DNA of 64,000 nt from SMWC01 sp045561055 (GTDB lineage Bacteria; Pseudomonadota; Gammaproteobacteria; Steroidobacterales; Rariloculaceae), in NCBI GenBank assembly GCA_045561055.1, contig JBJKYL010000013.1, positions 1-64,000 of the forward strand, read 5' to 3'. Of the stretch, positions 44,172-53,836 are shown piece by piece; position 1 is the first letter of the stretch; each line of letters starts with the position of its first letter. A model generated the notes under the pieces. The model saw only the letters and a program-made list of their open reading frames with translations, searched no databases and was not told the DNA's origin. Made by a program: the position numbers and the translations under genes.

Positions 44172-44269
44172 TCTTAGGGTTGCGGGGCGATTCACAACGG
44201 GGATAGACCATGCGGCTGGTTCCAACCTCTATTTGAGCAGGTAAGGACCAAGCGTGCGCTGGGAGCAGG

Positions 44270-45010
44270 ATGGCTGGTCATAGTAAGTGGGCGAATATCC
44301 GTTTTAGGAAGGGTGCTCAAGACGCTAAACGGGGCAAGCTCTTCACCAAACTGATTCGTGAAATTACCGTTGCTTCGCGAGTCGGCGGCGGTGATCCTAC
44401 GTCTAATCCGCGTCTGCGCAGCGCGATTGAAAAAGCCAAATCCCAAAGCATGCCCAAAGACAATATCGATCGTGCGATTAAACGCGGTACAGGTGAGGAT
44501 GATGGTGCCGTTTACGACGAAGTACGTTATGAGGGTTACGGTCCGGGCGGTGTTGCGGTGATGATCGATGGCTTGACTGATAACCGTAATCGTACAGTAG
44601 CTGAGGTTCGGCACGCATTCTCTAAATATGGCGGTAATCTTGGTGCGGATGGTGCGGTAGCTTACCTGTTTGCACATACCGGCTTGTTGAGCTTTCCGAT
44701 CGGTTCTGACGAAAATCAAATTATAGAAGTGGCGATTGAGGCAGGGGCCCTCGATGTCATAACTAACGATGACGGTTCTATTGATGTGCTTAGCGCTCCG
44801 AACGAATTTGGTGATGTTAAAGACGCGATGGAAAGTGCGGGTTTCGCTCCTGAGCAGGCGGAGATTACGATGCGGGCGTCGACGAGCGCGGATCTCGGAC
44901 TCTCCCAGGCTGAAACTCTATTAAAATTACTCGATGCGCTAGATGAGTTAGACGATGTCCAGCAGGTCTACTCGAATGCGGAGATCCCGCCAGAACTCCT
45001 CGGAGCTTAG
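44270..45010 (+). CDS. yebC: YebC/PmpR family protein
   Basis: 246 residues. The start MAGHSKWANIRFRKG and the block GKLFTKLIREI (about 25-35), followed by NPRLRSAIEKAKSQSMPKDN in part, define YebC/PmpR. Members act as DNA-binding regulators (PmpR) and are linked to translation of proline-rich stretches. It is first of the conserved yebC-ruvCAB cluster, 34 bases before ruvC. Length is normal. Confidence 0.95.
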   Translation: MAGHSKWANIRFRKGAQDAKRGKLFTKLIREITVASRVGGGDPTSNPRLRSAIEKAKSQSMPKDNIDRAIKRGTGEDDGAVYDEVRYEGYGPGGVAVMIDGLTDNRNRTVAEVRHAFSKYGGNLGADGAVAYLFAHTGLLSFPIGSDENQIIEVAIEAGALDVITNDDGSIDVLSAPNEFGDVKDAMESAGFAPEQAEITMRASTSADLGLSQAETLLKLLDALDELDDVQQVYSNAEIPPELLGA

Positions 45011-45044
45011 CTAATCGTGAGCATGATGTAATGAACGGGTCTAG

Positions 45045-45548
45045 ATGAGAGACACTATTCGAATTCTCGGGATCGACCCCGGATCTCGGATTACGGGATA
45101 TGGGTTTGTTGATGCTCGTCGAGATCAGGCCGTTCTTGTCCACTGTGGAATAATTAAAACAGACGGTGACCATAGTAGCCGACTGCGTCAGATATTTGGT
45201 GAGCTGGGTGATCTTGTGACTGAGTATGAGCCGGTTGAGATTGCGGTTGAACGGGTATTTGTTAATAAAAATGCTGACAGTGCGCTAAAACTTGGGCAGG
45301 CGCGAGCGGCTGCTTTGTGCGCGACATTTCATACTGGTTTGCCGATATTCGAGTACGCGGCCCGGCACGTCAAGAAAGCCGTTGTCGGATCCGGGAGGGC
45401 GGATAAAATCCAGGTCCAACATATGGTTAAAATGCTACTGGCGATGAAGGAGGTTCCGCAGACCGACGCGGCAGATGCCCTTGCAGTTGCGCTCTGCCAT
45501 TCACACGAGCGAAATACGCAGACGCTTTATCGCGAGGTTACGGCTTAA
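45045..45548 (+). CDS. ruvC: Holliday junction endonuclease RuvC
   Basis: 167 residues. It cleaves Holliday junctions in recombination repair. The first catalytic Asp is in ILGIDPGSRITGYG (D11), the Glu in IAVERVFVNKNADSALKLGQ-type region (about 66-85; AVERVF), and the last acidic pair in TDAADALAVALCH. It is followed by ruvA after two bases, forming the ruvCAB operon. Confidence 0.96.
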   Translation: MRDTIRILGIDPGSRITGYGFVDARRDQAVLVHCGIIKTDGDHSSRLRQIFGELGDLVTEYEPVEIAVERVFVNKNADSALKLGQARAAALCATFHTGLPIFEYAARHVKKAVVGSGRADKIQVQHMVKMLLAMKEVPQTDAADALAVALCHSHERNTQTLYREVTA

Positions 45549-45550
45549 TT

Positions 45551-46138
45551 ATGATCGGATTTCTCAGAGGCATGCTTGTTTCGAAACGACCACCGCAGCT
45601 AACGCTCGATGTCGGCGGGGTAGGTTATGAGCTTGAGGCGCCGATGTCGACGTTTTATAACCTGCCAGAATCTGGTGAATCGTTAAATTTAGTGACGCAC
45701 CTTGTTATTCGCGATGATGCACATATTTTGTACGGCTTTTCTTCTGAGATTGAACGCGCATTGTTCAGAAACCTGTTGAAAGTTTCCGGAATAGGCGCAC
45801 GAACTGCACTTGGTGTTTTGTCAGGCATCAGTGTTGAGGGATTCTGTCAGTGTGTAATTGATCGGGATGTGGCTTCGCTTAAACGATTGCCTGGAATCGG
45901 ACACAAGACAGCAGAACGACTGCTCATTGAGATGGCCGATCGTCTACCAGTACAAGAGTCATCGGATGGTATTGAGGTAAATGAGTCCGTGGGTTCAGAG
46001 GGTGAAGCGCATGGTGCTTTGATGGCGTTGGGTTATAAGTCTGCCGAGGCCTTACGTATGTTAAAGAGTATTGATACCTCAGGACTGCGGACCGAGGACT
46101 TAATTCGCGAAGCGCTGAAGCAGCTCCATGATAGATAA
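45551..46138 (+). CDS. ruvA: Holliday junction DNA helicase subunit RuvA
   Basis: 195 residues. It binds the four-way junction and loads RuvB. An N-terminal OB domain (MIGFLRGMLV..), helix-hairpin-helix motifs VSGIGARTALGVLSG (about 77-91) and LPGIGHKTAERLLIEM (about 112-127), then a linker and the C-terminal RuvB-binding domain with ALMALGYKSAEA. All as expected for the family. Confidence 0.96.
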   Translation: MIGFLRGMLVSKRPPQLTLDVGGVGYELEAPMSTFYNLPESGESLNLVTHLVIRDDAHILYGFSSEIERALFRNLLKVSGIGARTALGVLSGISVEGFCQCVIDRDVASLKRLPGIGHKTAERLLIEMADRLPVQESSDGIEVNESVGSEGEAHGALMALGYKSAEALRMLKSIDTSGLRTEDLIREALKQLHDR

Positions 46139-46157
46139 TGGTTGTAGAAATTAACTG

Positions 46158-47198
46158 ATGAATGACGACGCGCGCATAGTTGAGAGCGCAGGCTCTAGCG
46201 AAGACCAGGTTTTCGATCGTGCCATGCGGCCGAAATCCTTAGATGAATATATCGGTCAGAAGAGTGTCAAGCGACAGATGCATATTTTTATTGCTGCTGC
46301 ACGCAACCGTAGTGAAGCTCTTGATCACTCGTTGATCTTTGGGCCGCCGGGGCTCGGTAAGACAACACTTGCTCATATCATTGCCAATGAGCTAAACGTA
46401 AATCTCCGCCAGACATCAGGGCCTGTACTCGAGCGTCCCGGTGACCTTGCCGCGTTGCTTACGAACCTCGAACCGAATGATGTTCTTTTCGTTGACGAGA
46501 TTCATCGTTTAAGCCCGGTGGTAGAGGAAGTTCTCTATCCGGCGATGGAAGACTTTCATCTAGACATCATGATTGGTGAAGGTCCTGGTGCGCGCTCGAT
46601 TAAGCTCGAGTTGCCGCCATTTACTCTAGTCGGTGCTACGACCCGTGCAGGTCTACTGACGTCACCATTGCGCGATCGCTTCGGTATTGTTCAGCGCCTC
46701 GAGTTCTATTCGACTGATGAGCTTGCGAAGATCGTTAAGCGTACAGCTTCGATACTTGATATACCGGCTGAAGATTCTGGCGTTCGACAAATCGCTAGTC
46801 GTTCCCGAGGTACAGCGCGAATAGCGAACCGTTTAGTGCGGCGCGTAAGGGATTACGCGGAGGTAGAAGCGGCTGGGCATCTGACAGGTGATGTTGCGAC
46901 GGCGGCGATGGATTTGTTAGAGGTCGATCCGCGCGGTTTCGATATGATGGACCGTAAATTGCTATTGACGGTAATTGAAAAATTCGACGGTGGGCCGGTT
47001 GGTATCGATAATTTGGCTGCCGCAATTGGGGAGGAACGGACGACTCTCGAGGATGTAGTCGAGCCATTTCTGATCCAGGAGGGATTTCTTCAGCGTACGT
47101 CACGCGGCCGGATTGCGACCCCGAACGCATACAACCACTTCGGTGTTGATTTGCCAAAGCAAGCAAATTCTCCGGATAGGCCGGGACTCTTCGACTAA
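46158..47198 (+). CDS. ruvB: Holliday junction branch-migration ATPase RuvB
   Basis: 346 residues. AAA+ motor of branch migration. Walker A GPPGLGKTT (62-70), Walker B LFVDEIHRL (about 111-119), sensor 1 VGATTRAG, arginine finger region SPLRDRFG, and a C-terminal winged helix ending in TPNAYNHFG. 19 bases after ruvA. Confidence 0.97.
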   Translation: MNDDARIVESAGSSEDQVFDRAMRPKSLDEYIGQKSVKRQMHIFIAAARNRSEALDHSLIFGPPGLGKTTLAHIIANELNVNLRQTSGPVLERPGDLAALLTNLEPNDVLFVDEIHRLSPVVEEVLYPAMEDFHLDIMIGEGPGARSIKLELPPFTLVGATTRAGLLTSPLRDRFGIVQRLEFYSTDELAKIVKRTASILDIPAEDSGVRQIASRSRGTARIANRLVRRVRDYAEVEAAGHLTGDVATAAMDLLEVDPRGFDMMDRKLLLTVIEKFDGGPVGIDNLAAAIGEERTTLEDVVEPFLIQEGFLQRTSRGRIATPNAYNHFGVDLPKQANSPDRPGLFD

Positions 47199-47209
47199 CC
47201 TAGGTTGCT

Positions 47210-47620
47210 ATGATGAGTCAATTTGTACTCCCAGTCCGGGTCTACCTTGAGGACACAGATGCTCAGGGCGTGGTCTATAACGCAAGTTATTTTCGCTTCC
47301 TGGAACGCGCAAGAACCGAGTGGTTACGTGAACATGGAATCGACCACAACGATATGCGCGAGGAAGAAGGAATTCTTCTCATCCTCGTGGGTACGGAGGT
47401 AAAATTTATCAAACCTGCGAGATTAGATGACATGCTATATGTCACGGTTGAATTGTCAGAGTTGAAGGGAGCCCGGTTTATTTTTGAGCAGAAGGTCCGT
47501 CGCGGTGAACCCGATGGCGAAATCCTATGTCGCGGTGTTGCCGAAGTTGCTTGTATGGATATTGAAGAACATAAACCTCGGCGTGTGCCTGCCGCGTTAA
47601 TGAGTGAGCTAATCGAATGA
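47210..47620 (+). CDS. ybgC: Tol-Pal associated acyl-CoA thioesterase YbgC
   Basis: 136 residues, hot-dog fold thioesterase of the 4HBT family. The active-site Asp is in VYLEDTDAQGVVYNASYFRFLERAR-type block (about 11-35; DTDAQGVVY). It normally opens the tol-pal operon, and here it starts 12 bases after ruvB and its stop overlaps tolQ (ATGA). Linked to phospholipid metabolism at the envelope. Confidence 0.93.
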   Translation: MMSQFVLPVRVYLEDTDAQGVVYNASYFRFLERARTEWLREHGIDHNDMREEEGILLILVGTEVKFIKPARLDDMLYVTVELSELKGARFIFEQKVRRGEPDGEILCRGVAEVACMDIEEHKPRRVPAALMSELIE

Positions 47621-48309
47621 ATGTGGATCTTTCAATTGTCTCGTTAATAATAGATGCGAGTCTTGTCGTGCAGTTGGTGATGCTGGGATTGCTTATCGCA
47701 TCGATTGCTTCCTGGACGATTATTATTGAGAAAAGTCGGATGCTAAAACAATCGGTGGCTGCTGCCGATGACTTCGAGTCGAGCTTCTGGTCGGGCGGTG
47801 ATCTAGCGTCGATGTATCGAGATATTGCTAGCGACAGCCACAATCAAATGGGGATGGCTGGGATTTTCGAGTCTGGTTTTCGTGATTTCAATCGATTACA
47901 TGAACAGCAAGGTCTAACTGGCGATCAGGTCCTCGAGGGTGCACGCCGCGCAATGCGTGTGTCACAAGTAAGGGAAGTTGATCGGCTTGAACAAAACCTT
48001 GCGTTTCTCGCTACAGTTGGTTCGACGAGTCCCTATGTAGGACTGTTCGGTACGGTCTGGGGAATTATGAATTCATTTACGTCGCTAGCTAATGTACAGA
48101 GCGCGACACTGGCTCTTGTCGCGCCAGGCATTGCGGAAGCGCTGATTGCGACTGCGATGGGTCTGTTCGCCGCTATTCCTGCCGTCATTGCGTTTAATAG
48201 ATACGCCGATAAAGTGGGACGTTTAGAGGTTAGATTCGATACGTTTATGGAAGAATTTTCTGCGATACTACAGCGTTACGCGTCGCAGGCCGAAGTAGGA
48301 AGAACATGA
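47617..48309 (+). CDS. tolQ: Tol-Pal system proton channel subunit TolQ
   Basis: 230 residues with three membrane spans (about 12-35, 130-155, 165-190). ExbB/TolQ family; GSTSPYVGLFGTVWGIMNSF (about 138-157) and GIAEALIATAMGLFAAIPAV (about 169-188) are the conserved channel segments. It forms the proton-driven motor with TolR. It overlaps ybgC and tolR by four bases each. Confidence 0.96.
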   Translation: MNVDLSIVSLIIDASLVVQLVMLGLLIASIASWTIIIEKSRMLKQSVAAADDFESSFWSGGDLASMYRDIASDSHNQMGMAGIFESGFRDFNRLHEQQGLTGDQVLEGARRAMRVSQVREVDRLEQNLAFLATVGSTSPYVGLFGTVWGIMNSFTSLANVQSATLALVAPGIAEALIATAMGLFAAIPAVIAFNRYADKVGRLEVRFDTFMEEFSAILQRYASQAEVGRT

Positions 48310-48752
48310 GTCGTGCTCGCCATCGAAGGCTGATGGCCGAGATCAACGTCGTGCCATATATCGATGTAATGCTCGTTTTGCTGATTATTTTTATGATCAC
48401 GGCACCGCTTTTGACGCAAGGGATAACTGTAGACCTTCCGAACGCCGCAGCCGAGCCACTGGATCCAGAGTTTTTACGTGATAACGAGCCGTTAGTTTTG
48501 AGTATCGACGAGGAGGGGCTGTTTTATCTCAACGTTGGCGACGATGAAGATTCACCCGTTGATGCACAAACTGTAGTTATCACGACTGCTGCCGTTCTTC
48601 GAAGGAATGTGGAGACCCCTGTGTTGGTTAAAGCCGATCAAGCCGTATCTTATGGTCGGGTAGTTAACGGAATGGTGCTGCTACAGCAGGCCGGTGCATC
48701 TGCGGTTGGATTTCTTACTGACCCAGCCGGGATCGAGACTGAGGTACCTTAA
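48306..48752 (+). CDS. tolR: Tol-Pal system subunit TolR
   Basis: 148 residues with one N-terminal span carrying the conserved proton-relay Asp in VPYIDVMLVLLIIFMITAP (about 16-34), then DLPNA and a periplasmic domain ending with the KADQAVSYGRVV block. It partners TolQ in energising TolA. Confidence 0.95.
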   Translation: MSRARHRRLMAEINVVPYIDVMLVLLIIFMITAPLLTQGITVDLPNAAAEPLDPEFLRDNEPLVLSIDEEGLFYLNVGDDEDSPVDAQTVVITTAAVLRRNVETPVLVKADQAVSYGRVVNGMVLLQQAGASAVGFLTDPAGIETEVP

Positions 48753-48773
48753 GGGGGCCAGAAAAGTAGTGTT

Positions 48774-49685
48774 ATGGGATCGTATCTTCGAGAACACTCA
48801 GTTGCCGTAGGTCTATCTGCCGGACTGCACGCTGTAATAGCGTTTGCGCTAACGTTGGGTCTGAGTTTCTCTGGTCGTCCCGTGCTTCCTCCTATGGGTG
48901 AGCAGGTTGCTATTGAAGCGGTTGTTGTTGATGAAACACTAATTCTCGAGGAGATAGAACGACAGGAAGAGTTAGAGCGAGCTGAGATCCTTCATCAACA
49001 GGAAGAAGAGCGGATCGCGCGTGAACAGACAGAAGAAGCGCGGCGACTACTCGAAGAAGAGCAGCAGCGACTAGAGGAGGTGAGAATAGAACGCGAACGC
49101 GAAGAGCAACAGGAACAGCAGCGTTTGGCTGATTTTCAGCAGCAGCGCGAAGAGGCTGAGCGACTGCAGGCTGAAAATGAAGCGAGATTAGCCCGCGAAC
49201 GCGAGGCCGAAGCGCAGCGGCAGCGGGAGGAGGAGGAACGACAGCGTGAGGAAGCTGAGCGCGAGCGATTGGCTGAAGAACAGCGGCAACGGGAAGAGGC
49301 CGAGCGACTAGCTCGTGAGGCTGAGGAAGCGCGGCAACGGGCTGAGATGGAGGCCGAGTTGCAGCGTGTGCTTGCGCAGGAAGACGAGCGCCGCCGTGCT
49401 GAAGAATCGGGTCTGTTAGACCAATACGTTAGATTGATAGTGAATAGAATCGAGCAAAATTGGATTCAACCGGTAAGCGCACAGCCCGGTCTCGAGTGCG
49501 AGGTGCACGTGATCCAGATTCCTAGTGGTGACATTGTCGATGTGCGGATAGGCCGATGTAATGGTGACGAAGCCGTGATCCGCTCCATTGAGGCAGCCGT
49601 TCTGAGATCATCGCCATTGCCGCCAGCGCCATTACCTTCACTGTTTGAGCGAAGTCTGAATGTCGTATTTACGCCGAATATTTGA
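48774..49685 (+). CDS. tolA: Tol-Pal system protein TolA
   Basis: 303 residues: an inner-membrane anchor (about 10-32, with the SAGLHA segment that contacts TolQR), a long charged helix/coiled coil (about 55-215, mostly Glu, Arg, Gln and Ala with many REEAER-type heptads), and a C-terminal domain (about 215-303) with a Cys pair that contacts TolB and Pal. It spans the periplasm. The internally repetitive Glu/Arg tract is normal for TolA. Confidence 0.94.
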   Translation: MGSYLREHSVAVGLSAGLHAVIAFALTLGLSFSGRPVLPPMGEQVAIEAVVVDETLILEEIERQEELERAEILHQQEEERIAREQTEEARRLLEEEQQRLEEVRIEREREEQQEQQRLADFQQQREEAERLQAENEARLAREREAEAQRQREEEERQREEAERERLAEEQRQREEAERLAREAEEARQRAEMEAELQRVLAQEDERRRAEESGLLDQYVRLIVNRIEQNWIQPVSAQPGLECEVHVIQIPSGDIVDVRIGRCNGDEAVIRSIEAAVLRSSPLPPAPLPSLFERSLNVVFTPNI

Positions 49686-49711
49686 GATAAACGATGCTAG
49701 TGAGGAATTTT

Positions 49712-51034
49712 ATGACGAGAACTTTGCCGACAAGGATAGTCGTGCAATGCATGGTTGCCGGGATGTTGGCTTTTTCGATTGCCAATGCGCAGCTCCGTAT
49801 TGAAATCACACAGGGTGTTGCTCGCCCCGTGCCGATGGCCATCGTGCCGTTTAGCTGGGAGGGATCTGTTGGCAGTCAGGCGCCGTTTGATGTATCAGGT
49901 TTGGTTGCGACCGATCTGGTGCAGAGTGGGCGTTTCGATCCGCTTGATGAACGAGATATGGTGTCGCGTCCAACCATGCCAGAAGATGTCGATTTTGATG
50001 ATTGGCAGATTCTGGATGTCGATGTTCTTGTTATCGGACGTATATTGCCGGCCGGACCTGATCAGTACACGGTAATTTTTCAGCTTTACGATGTGTTGCG
50101 TGGCGAACATCTGTTGGGATACCGGTTAAATTCATCAGGGGATGAGCTTCGGATTAATAGTCATCGAATTGCCGACATGATCTTCGAGACTCTAACCGGT
50201 ATTCCCGGCGTATTCAGTACTAAGATTGCGTACGTTAGTCAGGAAGGGATTGGCGATACCAGCCGATATCGATTAATCATTGCCGATGCCGACGGCGCAA
50301 ATCCGCAAGAGGTGGCTGATTCTCCCGATCCTATGATGTCACCGAGTTGGTCGCCTGACGGTCGCAAGATCGCTTATGTGTCTTTCGAAGGAGAGCAGTC
50401 TGCGATTTATGTTCAGACGCTGCGCACTGGAATCCGCGACCGAGTTTCAGCGCGAGCGGGGATCAATGGCGCGCCCGTATTTTCACCGGACGGGCGGATG
50501 TTGGCACTAACCTTATCTCAGGACCAGGGTAATCCGGATATTTATATGCTGGATCTAGCAGGTCAGGTGCTTACTCGGTTAACCCGTAACGTGGCGATAG
50601 ATACTGAGCCGGCTTGGGCGCCCGATGGTCAAAGCATCTATTTCACCTCCGACCGTTCCGGTGGTCCACAGATCTACCGCGTAGAAACCTACCTTGGAGC
50701 CGACGTTGAGCGGGTGACCTATGAGGGTAGCTACAACGCCCGTGCGCGAGTCTCCCCCGATGGAACACAGCTAGCCGTTGTCCACCGCGTTCAAAGTAAT
50801 TATCGTATCGCGGTCGTCGATCCCAGTACTGGTTTAACACAGGTCTTGAGCAATGGCCGTCAGGACGAATCACCGAGTTTTGCGCCGAATGGTGCCCAGA
50901 TAATTTACGCGACCCAGGAAGGCGGTTCAGGTGTTCTATCTTCGGTTAGTACAGACGGCCGAATTCATCGCCAAATTGCTTCGGTTGCCGGTGACGTAAG
51001 GGAGCCAGCGTGGTCTCCATTTCCAAGAATTTAG
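49712..51034 (+). CDS. tolB: Tol-Pal system beta-propeller protein TolB
   Basis: 440 residues from ATG 49712, preferred because GAGG lies six bases upstream and the signal peptide (ending SIANA) then has normal length; ATG 49694 is the alternative. The N-terminal alpha/beta domain begins LRIEITQGV and is followed by a six-bladed propeller whose blades repeat SPSWSPDGRKIAYVS, EPAWAPDGQSIYFTS and SPSFAPNGAQIIYAT. It interacts with Pal and TolA in the periplasm. Confidence 0.95.
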   Translation: MTRTLPTRIVVQCMVAGMLAFSIANAQLRIEITQGVARPVPMAIVPFSWEGSVGSQAPFDVSGLVATDLVQSGRFDPLDERDMVSRPTMPEDVDFDDWQILDVDVLVIGRILPAGPDQYTVIFQLYDVLRGEHLLGYRLNSSGDELRINSHRIADMIFETLTGIPGVFSTKIAYVSQEGIGDTSRYRLIIADADGANPQEVADSPDPMMSPSWSPDGRKIAYVSFEGEQSAIYVQTLRTGIRDRVSARAGINGAPVFSPDGRMLALTLSQDQGNPDIYMLDLAGQVLTRLTRNVAIDTEPAWAPDGQSIYFTSDRSGGPQIYRVETYLGADVERVTYEGSYNARARVSPDGTQLAVVHRVQSNYRIAVVDPSTGLTQVLSNGRQDESPSFAPNGAQIIYATQEGGSGVLSSVSTDGRIHRQIASVAGDVREPAWSPFPRI

Positions 51035-51099
51035 ATTTGAGTTAAGTCTAGTTAACTGATGTAACATACTGCTATAGGAATTAATAAAGGAATTTTGTG

Positions 51100-51654
51100 A
51101 TGGTGAGACAAGTTTGGTTGCTGATCTTGATTGTTGCGGGAGTAGCGCTCGGTGGCTGCGGAGGCGATTCTGCGACTGTACCAAATAGCACTGCGGCCTC
51201 TGTACCGAGCGGTGATACAGCAGGAGTCGGAGCTAACCAGGATTCCGGAACTAGCACGACAGGGATTGCCGGTGTTGGAGGTCCTGATGGCGTTCGTATA
51301 GTGCCAGGACCGGACGCACCAGGTTTGTTGTCCAGCCTTGTGGTTTATTTCGATTTCGATCAGAGTGATATCCAAGCAGAGTTCAATGAGTTACTTGCCG
51401 CTCATGGGGATTATCTTGCGAGCAATTCGGATGTCCGGGTTCGGTTGGAAGGTCATGCTGATGAGACTGGTAGTCGCGAATACAATATTGGGCTCGGTGA
51501 GAGGCGAGCTCAGGCAGTTCGCCGGGTGTTACTGCTGCAGGGTGTCGCTTCGGAACAGCTCAATACAGTGAGTTTCGGTGAGGAACGTCCGGCTGCTTTC
51601 GGAAGCGACGATGACTCTTACGCCTTGAACCGTCGTGTTGAACTGGCATATTAA
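51100..51654 (+). CDS. pal: Peptidoglycan-associated lipoprotein Pal
   Basis: 184 residues from ATG 51100; GTG 51097 is directly before it, and AAAGG is upstream of both. The lipobox LGGC places the acylated Cys at 20. After a low-complexity Ser/Gly/Thr linker comes the OmpA-like domain with VVYFDFDQSDI (about 84-94) and the peptidoglycan-binding GHADETGSREYNIGLGERRA (about 123-142). It anchors the outer membrane to peptidoglycan. Confidence 0.95.
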   Translation: MVRQVWLLILIVAGVALGGCGGDSATVPNSTAASVPSGDTAGVGANQDSGTSTTGIAGVGGPDGVRIVPGPDAPGLLSSLVVYFDFDQSDIQAEFNELLAAHGDYLASNSDVRVRLEGHADETGSREYNIGLGERRAQAVRRVLLLQGVASEQLNTVSFGEERPAAFGSDDDSYALNRRVELAY

Positions 51655-51675
51655 GTAAATAATTCGGTGAGGTGG

Positions 51676-52482
51676 ATGACAATGTCCGCTATGTTACATG
51701 CTAGATATATTTTTGTGGCAGCAATGTCACTTGGAATAGTTGGTTGTTCTACTACTCCGTCCGCACAGGATCCGGTTTATCTGAAACTCACGGACCTTGA
51801 AGCGCGGTTGATCAGAATAGAGCGGGTCGTAGATAATCAAAGTTTGATCGAGCTCTCGGCGGAAGTCGCGCAACTCCGAACCCAGAGTCAAGCACTGCTT
51901 GGTGAGATCGAAACCTTGCAGTATGAATCTGAAAATGGTGCGAATCGTCAGCGTCAGCTTTATCTCGACGTGGATGGCAGATTGCAAACCCTTGAAATCG
52001 CGCAGGCTCAAGCGATCGATCCGCCACCAGTCGCAATCTCGGATCTACAAAACGAAGACGCCATATCAGTTATTCCGCGGCCTCCTATTTTGGCTGGTAG
52101 CGATCAGGATAATTACCAACTAGCGTTCGATTTGCTTAAGAATGGCCGCTATGTTGAGTCGGCTGAAGCTTTTGAGCAATTCCTCGCCGTGTTTCCGTCA
52201 AGTCCGTTAGCGGATAACGCACAATACTGGCTAGCTGAAACCTACTACGTACAGCGTCAGTTCACGACAGCACTACCTACATTCCAGCTAGTTATTGATG
52301 ATTATCCTAATTCGACGAAATTAGCGGACGCGCTATTGAAGATCGGCTTTTGTAATTACGAGCTGCAGCAGTGGGATGACGCGCGCAATGCGCTCTCGCG
52401 CGTTGCCAGAGAATTTCCGGATACCACTGCAGCGCGATTAGCGAGTCAGCGGCTCGAGCGTTTGGTACAGGAGCAGCGTTGA
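51676..52482 (+). CDS. cpoB: Cell division coordinator CpoB/YbgF
   Basis: About 268 residues from ATG 51676, with GAGGTGG just upstream; GTG 51667 and ATG 51682 are alternatives. The N-terminus has a lipobox-like GIVGC, so it may be a lipoprotein, unlike E. coli CpoB. A coiled-coil (about 30-105) leads to TPR repeats (about 135-265: DNYQLAFDLLKNGRYVESAE in part, DNAQYWLAETYYVQRQF). It coordinates septal peptidoglycan synthesis with Tol constriction. Last gene of the tol cluster. Confidence 0.92.
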   Translation: MTMSAMLHARYIFVAAMSLGIVGCSTTPSAQDPVYLKLTDLEARLIRIERVVDNQSLIELSAEVAQLRTQSQALLGEIETLQYESENGANRQRQLYLDVDGRLQTLEIAQAQAIDPPPVAISDLQNEDAISVIPRPPILAGSDQDNYQLAFDLLKNGRYVESAEAFEQFLAVFPSSPLADNAQYWLAETYYVQRQFTTALPTFQLVIDDYPNSTKLADALLKIGFCNYELQQWDDARNALSRVAREFPDTTAARLASQRLERLVQEQR

Positions 52483-53153
52483 GTGTGGCGGTTAGACTCA
52501 GCGAAGAGGATTCTTCACAGCGGCTGAAAGTATCCGAGATATTTTTATCGATTCAGGGCGAAGCTCAATTCACTGGCCTCCCGACGGTATTTATTCGCCT
52601 GACCGGCTGTCCTCTTCGCTGTCAGTATTGCGATACTGAATATGCCTTCACGGGTGGTCAGTGGCAGGCAATTGATGAGATTCTTGCAGAGGTGACTCGG
52701 TATAGCACGCCTCACGTCTGTGTAACAGGCGGGGAGCCGCTAGTTCAAGCTGGCTGTCATTTACTGCTTAATTCTCTTTGCGACGCGGGATACAATGTTA
52801 GTTTGGAGACGAGTGGCTCGATCGACGTGAGCGAAATTGATGAGCGCGTTAGCCGAGTCATGGATATTAAGACACCTGGGTCTGGTGAGTTTGACCGCAA
52901 TCGCTGGGAAAATCTGGCTTGTCTGACCGAACACGATTCTCTGAAACTTGTGATCTGCAACCGTGCAGATTACGACTGGGCGTCCGCAGCACTGCGGGAC
53001 CGACTTCGGGTCCCGTGTACGGTTTTTTTCTCGCCTAGTTACGGCGAGCTCGAGGCCAAAAGCCTCGCTGACTGGATACTTGAAGATAGACTAGCCGTGA
53101 GACTCCAGATACAGCTGCATAAGGTTCTCTGGGGGGATGTTCCTGGACGTTAG
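52479..53153 (+). CDS. queE: 7-carboxy-7-deazaguanine synthase QueE
   Basis: 224 residues from TTG 52479, overlapping the cpoB stop (TTGA); GTG 52485 is possible. Radical-SAM enzyme of queuosine synthesis; the [4Fe-4S] motif is CPLRCQYC (Cx3Cx2C), preceded by EIFLSIQGEAQFTGLPTVFIR in part (about 20-40), and VCVTGGEPLVQ (about 79-89) binds SAM. It overlaps queC by 17 bases. Confidence 0.94.
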   Translation: MSVAVRLSEEDSSQRLKVSEIFLSIQGEAQFTGLPTVFIRLTGCPLRCQYCDTEYAFTGGQWQAIDEILAEVTRYSTPHVCVTGGEPLVQAGCHLLLNSLCDAGYNVSLETSGSIDVSEIDERVSRVMDIKTPGSGEFDRNRWENLACLTEHDSLKLVICNRADYDWASAALRDRLRVPCTVFFSPSYGELEAKSLADWILEDRLAVRLQIQLHKVLWGDVPGR

Positions 53154-53832
53154 CGCTAGCGGCGGTAAAGCCGTCGTGCTTTTATCCGGAGGGCTTGATT
53201 CGGCTACAGTCCTAGGATTAGCGCGGCAACGTGATATTGAGTGTTATGCACTGAGCTTCGATTACGGACAACGACACCGGTCCGAACTCGAAGCAGCTGC
53301 CAGGGTCGCAAAAATGTTGGGAGCTATAGAGCATCGTGTTATGGAGATTCCGATCGGTGAGCTCGGTGGCTCCGCTTTGACCGATTCAACGGTAGATGTT
53401 CCGAATGATGGCGGTGATGGAATTCCTATTACTTATGTGCCGGCACGTAATACAGTCTTTCTAGCGCTTGCGCTGGCATGGGTAGAGGTGTTGTCTGCAA
53501 AGACCATCATGATTGGCGTTAACGCTGTTGATTACTCAGGTTATCCGGATTGTCGGCCTGAATTTATTAACGCGTTTCAAGCTTTGGCCGCATTGGCGAC
53601 TAAACAGGCGGTTGAAGGTAGGCCAGTTACCATTGAGGCGCCGCTTGTGAACCTAACGAAGGCGCAGATCATACAAGCTGGTTATGATGCGGGCGTCGAC
53701 TATGCATTAACTGTGTCATGTTATACCGCTGATGCCGAGGGCAGAGCGTGCGGACAATGCGACTCTTGCCGGTTCCGTCGGCAGGGTTTTTCTGATGCGG
53801 GCATGGAAGATCCAACCCGCTATCGCGTATGA
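53137..53832 (+). CDS. queC: 7-cyano-7-deazaguanine synthase QueC
   Basis: 231 residues. It makes preQ0 from CDG, ATP and ammonia. The PP-loop VVLLSGGLDSATVLG (about 12-26) binds ATP; the zinc-binding cysteines are in the C-terminal CGQCDSC block plus an upstream Cys. YVPARNTVFLALALAWVE is a family block. It starts within queE, so the pair is coupled, and ends the operon before tRNA-Lys. Confidence 0.95.
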   Translation: MFLDVSASGGKAVVLLSGGLDSATVLGLARQRDIECYALSFDYGQRHRSELEAAARVAKMLGAIEHRVMEIPIGELGGSALTDSTVDVPNDGGDGIPITYVPARNTVFLALALAWVEVLSAKTIMIGVNAVDYSGYPDCRPEFINAFQALAALATKQAVEGRPVTIEAPLVNLTKAQIIQAGYDAGVDYALTVSCYTADAEGRACGQCDSCRFRRQGFSDAGMEDPTRYRV

Positions 53833-53836
53833 TCTC

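Noticed and set aside
49000..49400. Tandem repeat in tolA
   Set aside because: Normal coiled-coil Glu/Arg/Gln/Ala repeats of TolA.
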